DNA from: Colletotrichum lupini
Lineage: Eukaryota > Ascomycota > Sordariomycetes > Glomerellales > Glomerellaceae
Length of the DNA: 64,000 nucleotides
Assembly: GCF_023278565.1 (NCBI RefSeq)
Contig: NC_064677.1
Location: 3,906,001-3,970,000, forward strand
Direction: 5' to 3'
Below the pieces are notes generated by a model. It made no database searches. It was given only the letters and a program-made list of their open reading frames with translations, and was not told the origin of the DNA. Positions 57,877-64,000 of this stretch are shown here, in pieces. Both the position numbers and the translations under genes were made by a program. How positions within the stretch are numbered: position 1 is the stretch's first letter; the number at the start of each line of letters is the position of its first letter.

Positions 57877-58491
57877 CACATGAACAAGCATCGCCCGAGC
57901 ATCAAAAATAAGCAGTACTTTCGCCTTGATTGAGTCTCTTCTCAATACTTGCATATCCCCCTTCCGCCATATGTACATTTGTGGTTTCGTTTGTGTGCGG
58001 ATATACGCCCAGATTACCTAGAAAGGGTGGCGTGGCTCTCTGCCTCGCTCACTGTCGAGAGGCATTTCTTTTCCTCATCGTTTGGTCATCCTCCACCAGA
58101 TTTCGGGGGCCCATGTAAAGCTATGGGCTTCACCGGGCCCAAGTGAGTTGATGAAGAAGCCCCCCCTGTCCTCCCAACATGAACGCCAGCTATTCGAAGT
58201 GAATCATGATACACTAGTTTTTTTTTCCCCGTTCCCGCCGATCTCCGCCAAAAGTTTCGTCTTCATTCCCTTTGTCTTGGTTGCTATGCATATAGTATAA
58301 TCGCAGGAGACAGATCCAAATGGGTATGCTTTGAGGTGATGAAAATCAGAGGCGGCAAGATACCCGCCTCCACCAAGGAAATGAGTTCAGGTCCCAACTC
58401 CAGCAGGCGACTTGGCCTGAGAAATACACAGGGCGAATGCAACCTAATGGTGCAGCCCAACCACCGATAACACCAGAAAGACCGATAGAGA
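57877..58491. other. Convergent 3' region
   Basis: This 615 bp lies between the JMJD7-like gene (+) and SET1 (-) and holds presumed 3' UTRs. A T-run lies near 58219-58228. Confidence 0.4.
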
Positions 58492-61400
58492 TTAGTTGAG
58501 GAATCCCTTGCACGCCGCCGTACCGCAAAGGCAGGGGATACGGTCCAAGCTGCCAATCTCTCGCTCAAACTTGTAGTCGTATGTCAACTCCTCATCTGCG
58601 CTAATGTTAGTTCTACGTGAAAACACAAAGAGAGGATCGAGGTTGGGTAGCATACGTTGAGCAATGTCGCGGAGCGCATAGATGACGATGCGCTTGGTTC
58701 CGTCGACCTTGATAATCTTGGCAGTGCAGTTGGGCATACAGCTGTGGTTGATGAAACGAGCAATGCCACCCTTCTTGGTTGCGTCGATGACCGTGTTATC
58801 GTCAATACGGAACAGATAACTGCTGCCCATACCGCTCTTGAGGTAACGCTTCTCTCGGATCTCCGAGATTGATTGTCTGACCTGCTCGCCGACGTACTCG
58901 ATGATCATGTCATCCTTGTTAATATTCTCCTCCGTGTATAGACCCCAATTATGAATAGCAGATCGTGCAAACTTGACAGGCTTCTTCCGCTTTTTAAGCT
59001 GGTTGAACTTGAACGCGTCAGAGTCGCCCGAAATCTTCTTTTCATCTTGGAGTGCAGAGACATGCCGACGGTTGTTGGCACGATTTGCTCTCGAATTGCC
59101 CTTTGCCACCGCCTTTTCTGCCACAGCAAGCCTGCTAGCCTCAATCGCCGCGTCTTTGCCGTCCTTGTTGTACCGCGCTTGACGTGCTTCTCTGGCCTTC
59201 TGAACCTTAATGTGGTGAGGCAGATACTTGGACTTTTCGGCGTTGAGAATCTTCTTGACACCCTCGGTTCGAGCAGCGCCGGTGGAGTTGGGTACATAGT
59301 AGCCATCGATGCCCACAGCCTGGTCAACCGATCCAGTGGCGGAGTTGAGCTCTCGAACACGATTACGCCGCCATAACCACAGAAGCGGGTCACCGAAATC
59401 TGCCCCAGTAAACCTCTTTCTGAGTTTCGAGATATCTGGACTGTCAACCGCAGACAACGACAGCTCTTGCAGTGCAGAGATATCGAGCCTGAAATCGCCA
59501 GACAGGCCGAGGGCTGGAGCTGGCGTGGTAGTGAATAATGAGGGATCTGCCTTGGCCTTCTGCGGCTCTGGCTCTTCCTCTTTCTTCTCTACAGGCAAAA
59601 CCTCGGTCTCGACCTCTTCCGGCAAGGGTTTGACCGGAACTGGTGTCTCCTCTTCTGTCTCTGTGGGATTCTGAACTTGCTGCTTCTTCAAGGCCTCCCT
59701 TTCCTCGAAGACTTGCCTCTTTGACTTCTTCTTTAACTTCTGCTTCTTTGCCAATCCTTTGGCAGCCGATAGCGCAGGAGTCTCTGAGCGATTGCTCTGG
59801 GTCTCGAGTAGGTCAACATCGGGTGTGGCCTCTGAGGAAGCCGGCAAGTCAGGCTCGACGCCCTCCAAGTTGACTCCGAATAGTTCTTCATCGGACTTCT
59901 TCTGACGCTTGATCGCCGATTGGATCTCCAAGTCGAGCTTCCTCTTCTTCGTCGAGGCTAGGCCATCGCCAATAGCGAAGCTTGCCTCCGTCATAGAGTC
60001 CTCCTCGCCGGGACCCCAGGAGGCAAAGTCGTCCTTGACGTCGTCGTCTGTGCTCATACGGCTACGGGGTCGAGAGTCAGGCTCTTCAGTATCCCTCGCC
60101 AGGGACTCCCTGATGGCGGCCTCATCATCGGACTCAGCATCGCTATCGTAGCTCTTGAGACGATGGTGCAATGATCGGAAGGCACCCCGGCTCTGTTGTG
60201 CTGCGCGCTTGCGGGAGAACGGGTCCGTGAATCCATGGTTGCGTGAGGCTCCTTGGGCAGTAGCCTTGGCCTTGCGGATACGTGGCAGAGCAGCAATTTC
60301 CAGGCGACCTGTGCGACGCTCAATTGGATCTGCGCCAGAGTTGGGTGTACTAACTCCAGGGCTCTCATCGCCGGCATCGACGGTGACAGACGGGACAGAT
60401 CCAGCCGGGTCCTCCAAGTTGAGCTTTCGTCGCTTGCTTGCGTGATTTGCTGGATCCAGAAAGCTAGTCAGAGCAGGAGCGGCAACTCTTGTCCGTATGT
60501 GCTTGATCAAGTGCTCTGCTAGCTCTCGGGTGACCACTTCGCAAGCCTCGAGGACCGGATCAAAGTTCTTAGCTCTCTGTCGCTTCTCTTCCTCAAGGTC
60601 TGCTTCCTCTTCACGACGACGACGATCCTTATCCTCGCGCACTCGTATATCCGTTCGGCGTTTGCGCTCGGGACTGGGGGTTCGCCGTCGTGGTGGCGGA
60701 GCTGCAGATTCGGAGTCTTGGCCTGTCGAGGGCGGAAGCGATAATTGCATCACCATGTTGTACGTGAACAAGTCGGTATGGTTAGCTGCTCTGTAGCATT
60801 TCGAAGCCTCGTTACGTCCGTGAAAGGAGTTGGGAAACAGAATGTAGTATCCCGTTCGGTCGATGCGAATGTCCTCAAGGGCAAACGCTTTTAGTCGTTT
60901 CTTCATGTGAGGTATGGTCGTAACCATGACTGGAACATGCTCATGCGCAACGAAAATGTACGGCTCGCCGGCAAGCTGCTTCGCGATAACCTTCTCTTCG
61001 AGCGCAATGTGCATCTTGGGCTGGCTAGGGACCCAAGCAGGCACACCAGCCACGGCCTGTCTGTGAGAAGAAGGACCCTTTGGTGCCATCGGTGGTGGCC
61101 CAGGAATCTTTTCGGGCGCAATTCGAGGGCCGGTGGGCGGCGCCTTTGCAATAGAAGCATCCCGTGTAACTCTGTCTTTTTGTAGAACTTCCTCGAGCAT
61201 GCGACGGCTTTTCTTTCCTTCAGGATCGTATTCGACTCGAATTGTGTTTGCCTCGATTCGTTGCCCGTGCATGGCTTTAACAGCTCGGCGCGCTGATTCA
61301 GTGGCCACAATGGGGTTGGGCCTCGACCTGCTGGGATGCGCATCCTTATACCGAAGCGTTGCAAAACCTAGGTAGCTGCCCGTCTCAGGATGCATTTTGT

Positions 61401-62419
61401 TACTGCTCTCAGCAATGTCGCCAAACGACGCAAAGGCCGCCGTCACCTTCGAAAAGGTGATGAGGGGATTGAAGCCAGTAACGACAATCTGTGTAGGCGG
61501 CCCAGGACCAATTGAGGTCTTAGGACAATAGGTGTATGGTTTCAAGTTGTATGGCGACTGTCGCAATCGGGACTTTGGGAGATGAAAATCGGTGTTGATA
61601 TAACCCAATCGCCCACCTTTGGCGAGACGAGGGTCTGGAGGGGGGGCGTCATCATCTTCCTACTCAGTTTATTAGCCAAAGCTCTCACACACAAAAGATG
61701 ACGCCTCCCCCTCCCCCTACACTGGGCAGGTTTATTGTATTTGTACGTACCAATCCAAACTCCTTATATATCGGCTTGGCATCTTTTCTGCCGTGCTTCG
61801 ATAGGGTCCGGTCGTTGAAGGGATCATATGTGCACTTGATGCCTTTTCGCGATCGATTGGGATCTCGCGCGGGAATGCGCTCAATTTGAGGATATGGCTC
61901 CGGGAGTGAGCTGTTCAGGCGGGATGTTGGGGTATTGAGTGAGACCGCTGCCTCGCCCCGATCGGTGTTTTGTGCTTGTGGCATAGTCGTTTTCGATAAG
62001 GCAGCATTGCCTGGGTATGAAGGTGATTCAATGGAGGTGAGCGGCGTGCCGCTGGATGGAGGGATATGAGATATGCCGCTGGGGACAGCTCGTCGCGCAG
62101 CCGTACTGAAGACGGATGAGCCCGTACTCGCGTAAGAGCTTGCAGATCCGACAGCGTTGAGAGTGTCTCCTAAGGGCGACTCATGACCGTCGTGTGGCTG
62201 TTGCGAAGTGTCGGAAGGTAGGCCATCAGCCGTGGATGACCTTTCTCCAGTTGTGCCGTTGACCGAAGGGGTGCCGCCGCTCTTGGAGCCGCTAAGCAGG
62301 CCACCTGCCGAGTCTTGAACCTTAGCCTTTGCCTTTTCTCGTTCGTTGGCTCTGTCCCTAGCGACGCGGGGGGCTGCAGGGAAGAACTGCGCGAAGCTCG
62401 CCGAAGATTGGCGGGTCAT
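58492..62419 (-). CDS. SET1: SET1, COMPASS histone H3 lysine-4 methyltransferase
   Basis: Catalytic subunit of COMPASS, depositing H3K4 mono-, di- and trimethylation at active genes. Three exons: 62419-61751, 61659-58656, 58595-58492, giving 1258 residues, similar to other filamentous fungi. An N-terminal Ser/Thr-rich tail leads to [13 protein letters not shown], then [20 protein letters not shown] and an RRM-like fold ([20 protein letters not shown] to [11 protein letters not shown]). A second conserved segment carries the Set1 RNA-binding region ([20 protein letters not shown]). Then come a long disordered middle, the n-SET domain ([20 protein letters not shown]), and the SET domain with [21 protein letters not shown] and [10 protein letters not shown]. 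The post-[16 protein letters not shown] closes the protein. The last intron splits the SET domain between ALRDIAQ and EELTYDYK. All catalytic motifs are intact. Confidence 0.97.
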
Positions 62420-63558
62420 CGTGAGATTGTTCAGCTTTCACCGCTCTCGCCTGCCACCAACCATCGTCTCTTATATGTCGGATGATCTTAAAGGACAGAG
62501 GTCATCGCCGAAGAAAGCGGCCGCAGCGGTGTAGCGGGAGAAAAGGTCGCGGAGTCGCTGTTCACGCGACCGATGCGTAGCTAGCGACACGAGTGAATGG
62601 CAAGAGGCAGGAGTCCGACTGCGTCATTCAAGGAAGAATAGGTCCCAGTCGCAAAGGACTCAGAGTCGATGCGATCAACCAGCAGGTTTGCAAACGAGGT
62701 CGGATGATTCGTGCGATGCGACTGACGGATATGAGGCTGGAGAAAATGTAGCAGTGAGGTCAGAAAGTTGGAGGTTGAAGAGTGTCCAAACCTTTCAGGG
62801 ATGCGATTTAGCGGAGACCAGCCACGGAACAAGGCGAGGGAGCACCGTTACGCATGGATGCTCAGACGGGACCTGCGTGACGAGGACCGGTGTGAGAGCA
62901 AGTATTCCTCTGCAAATATTCGGTGCTGGGTACAACCGGCAATTTGGGTGGGGATGAAGCTGCCTCTTCTGACAGCTGGCACCGGAGAGAGTCGCGTCGC
63001 CAGACCTTCCACTTTGCTCAATTTTCGCGTCTTGCTAGGCAAGGACGTGAAGGACAGGGGCACCGCATAAACTGTCCAGTTGCATCATGGCCGAGCCAAT
63101 GGAGTAACTGATTAACCTCGTGCCAATCATTCCATCTTCCAATCACTGTGCCAGAGAGATACACTCCTTGTTTACACCATTTTTGAATGCTAATTCGAGA
63201 GGTTTGACAGGCCGCAAGCACCTGAGGACATGGAAGCCAGTCGAAATTTAGAACTGCAAATCAATCGACTCAAGTGATACATGCAGGCAGCTGTGGCTTG
63301 CTATGAGAGCCAAAGCCTCTCCCTGATGTGAATGATCCATGCTGGGTAATAAGTTATACAGAGTCAAACAAAGTAAATAAATACAGTCATTGTAAACCCT
63401 GGTCGCGAACACAGTCTTTGATCGCCCGTTTGACCTCGCGGGCATTGCATGTGGGCAACAATGCCAGCCAAAAAACGCCTCCAAGTCCCCAGCCGTCCTG
63501 CTGTTTTACAAACGAGGGTAATCATCTCCAAACGCCATCCATCAACATAGTTGAGCGA
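62420..63558. promoter_or_regulatory. SET1 upstream region and 3' region of the next gene
   Basis: This 1.1 kb separates two minus-strand genes. It should contain the SET1 promoter and the 3' UTR of the gene at 63559. No coding frame or distinctive motif stands out. Confidence 0.45.
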
Positions 63559-64000
63559 TTAAAATGTCAACTTCATCTCAAATTCATCGTCTTCGAACTC
63601 TTCGTTTCGTGGACCCGCGCTGCCGATGCCATCATCTTCGTCATCCCCGGCGGGATCGAAGATGGATAGGAATTGGAGTTTGCCGAGCTCCTCGCTGTCG
63701 TTCCGGGCCTCCTGTCTATGCTTCTGAGGGGATGCGTCACGTCTCATAGTCATCTTTGGAGCTAGGGTCGTTTTCGCATCTGTCGAGACCGACCGAGCTG
63801 CAGCGGCGGATGCTGGGCGCCCGCTAACAAAGGAAGAGGCTGAGCGACCCTTTGTGTAGCCCAGTGTGTTTCTCGACACGGCTTCTCCCATGGCACTCTC
63901 AGCGACCGAAGACTTCGGGGCCACAGCAGGCCTGTTGGGTCTGGTCTTCGGAAGGATAGAAGAAATTGGTCTTCTGACCGTGGGCTTTTGCTCGACAACT
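63559..64000 (-). CDS. Unidentified protein, 3' end only (partial)
   Basis: The last 146 codons of a minus-strand gene that continues beyond the right edge. Visible sequence is basic and Ser/Pro-rich (VVEQKPTVRRPISSILPKTR), then GYTKGRSASSFVSGRPASAA, ending in an acidic tail (FDPAGDDEDDGIG, FEDDEFEMKLTF). There is no catalytic motif. The mix of a basic disordered part with a conserved GYTKGR-type element and an acidic C-terminus would suit a nuclear or cell-cycle regulator, but I do not recognise the family. The frame stays open throughout. Confidence 0.6.
   Translation of the reverse strand, partial: VVEQKPTVRRPISSILPKTRPNRPAVAPKSSVAESAMGEAVSRNTLGYTKGRSASSFVSGRPASAAAARSVSTDAKTTLAPKMTMRRDASPQKHRQEARNDSEELGKLQFLSIFDPAGDDEDDGIGSAGPRNEEFEDDEFEMKLTF

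Overview
The window is nuclear DNA of a filamentous ascomycete (Pezizomycotina, most likely Sordariomycetes). The evidence is protein-coding genes with short 48-90 bp introns (GT...AG, CTAAC/CTGAC-like branch sites), orthologues of strictly eukaryotic proteins with filamentous-fungal sequence character, TACCTA-type promoter repeats, and two patches with the signature of repeat-induced point mutation (RIP). I cannot name the genus. No tRNA, rRNA, CRISPR or bacterial-type element was found. Exon borders were worked out by hand from splice signals, reading frame and family conservation.

Layout. 0-4.6 kb: 5' end of an AAA/Mg-chelatase-like gene (-), the Rab7 GTPase ypt7 (+, seven exons) and an SLC35F5-like vacuolar transporter (+). 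4.6-7.8 kb: long promoter region of a tail-anchored heme-oxygenase-like protein (7.8-9.3 kb, +). 10.0-16.0 kb: cdt2 (-), the CRL4 ubiquitin-ligase receptor, diverging from SPB1 (+), a ribosome-biogenesis methyltransferase. 16.6-17.4 kb: a conserved fungal protein of uncertain role (-). 17.4-28.5 kb: gene-poor; it contains an AT-rich island (20.5-20.9 kb) and coding-like fragments that look decayed. 28.5-38.4 kb: a secreted/transmembrane cysteine-rich protein (+), a flavocytochrome b2-type lactate dehydrogenase (-), a DUF4202 protein (-), a SANT/Myb-like protein (+) and a divergent 14-3-3-like protein (-). 38.4-48.0 kb: gene-poor, with one 66-residue cysteine protein and a pseudogene carrying nine in-frame TAG/TAA stops. 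48.0-51.5 kb: SCAP (-), the sterol sensor of the SREBP pathway. 51.5-56.5 kb: gene-poor. 56.5-62.4 kb: a JMJD7-type 2-oxoglutarate oxygenase (+) converging on SET1 (-), the COMPASS H3K4 methyltransferase. 63.6-64.0 kb: 3' end of an unidentified gene (-).

The intact genes are housekeeping functions (vacuole fusion, replication control, ribosome assembly, chromatin, sterol sensing, lactate oxidation) and form no cluster of common function. Conserved genes alternate with 3-7.6 kb non-coding blocks. The most interesting signals are a PIP-degron-like motif inside Cdt2 itself, a non-coding 9-mer (TACGGAGTA) present at least seven times, SCAP in a filamentous ascomycete, and the RIP-like pseudogene. 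I did not find a convincing new multi-gene system.
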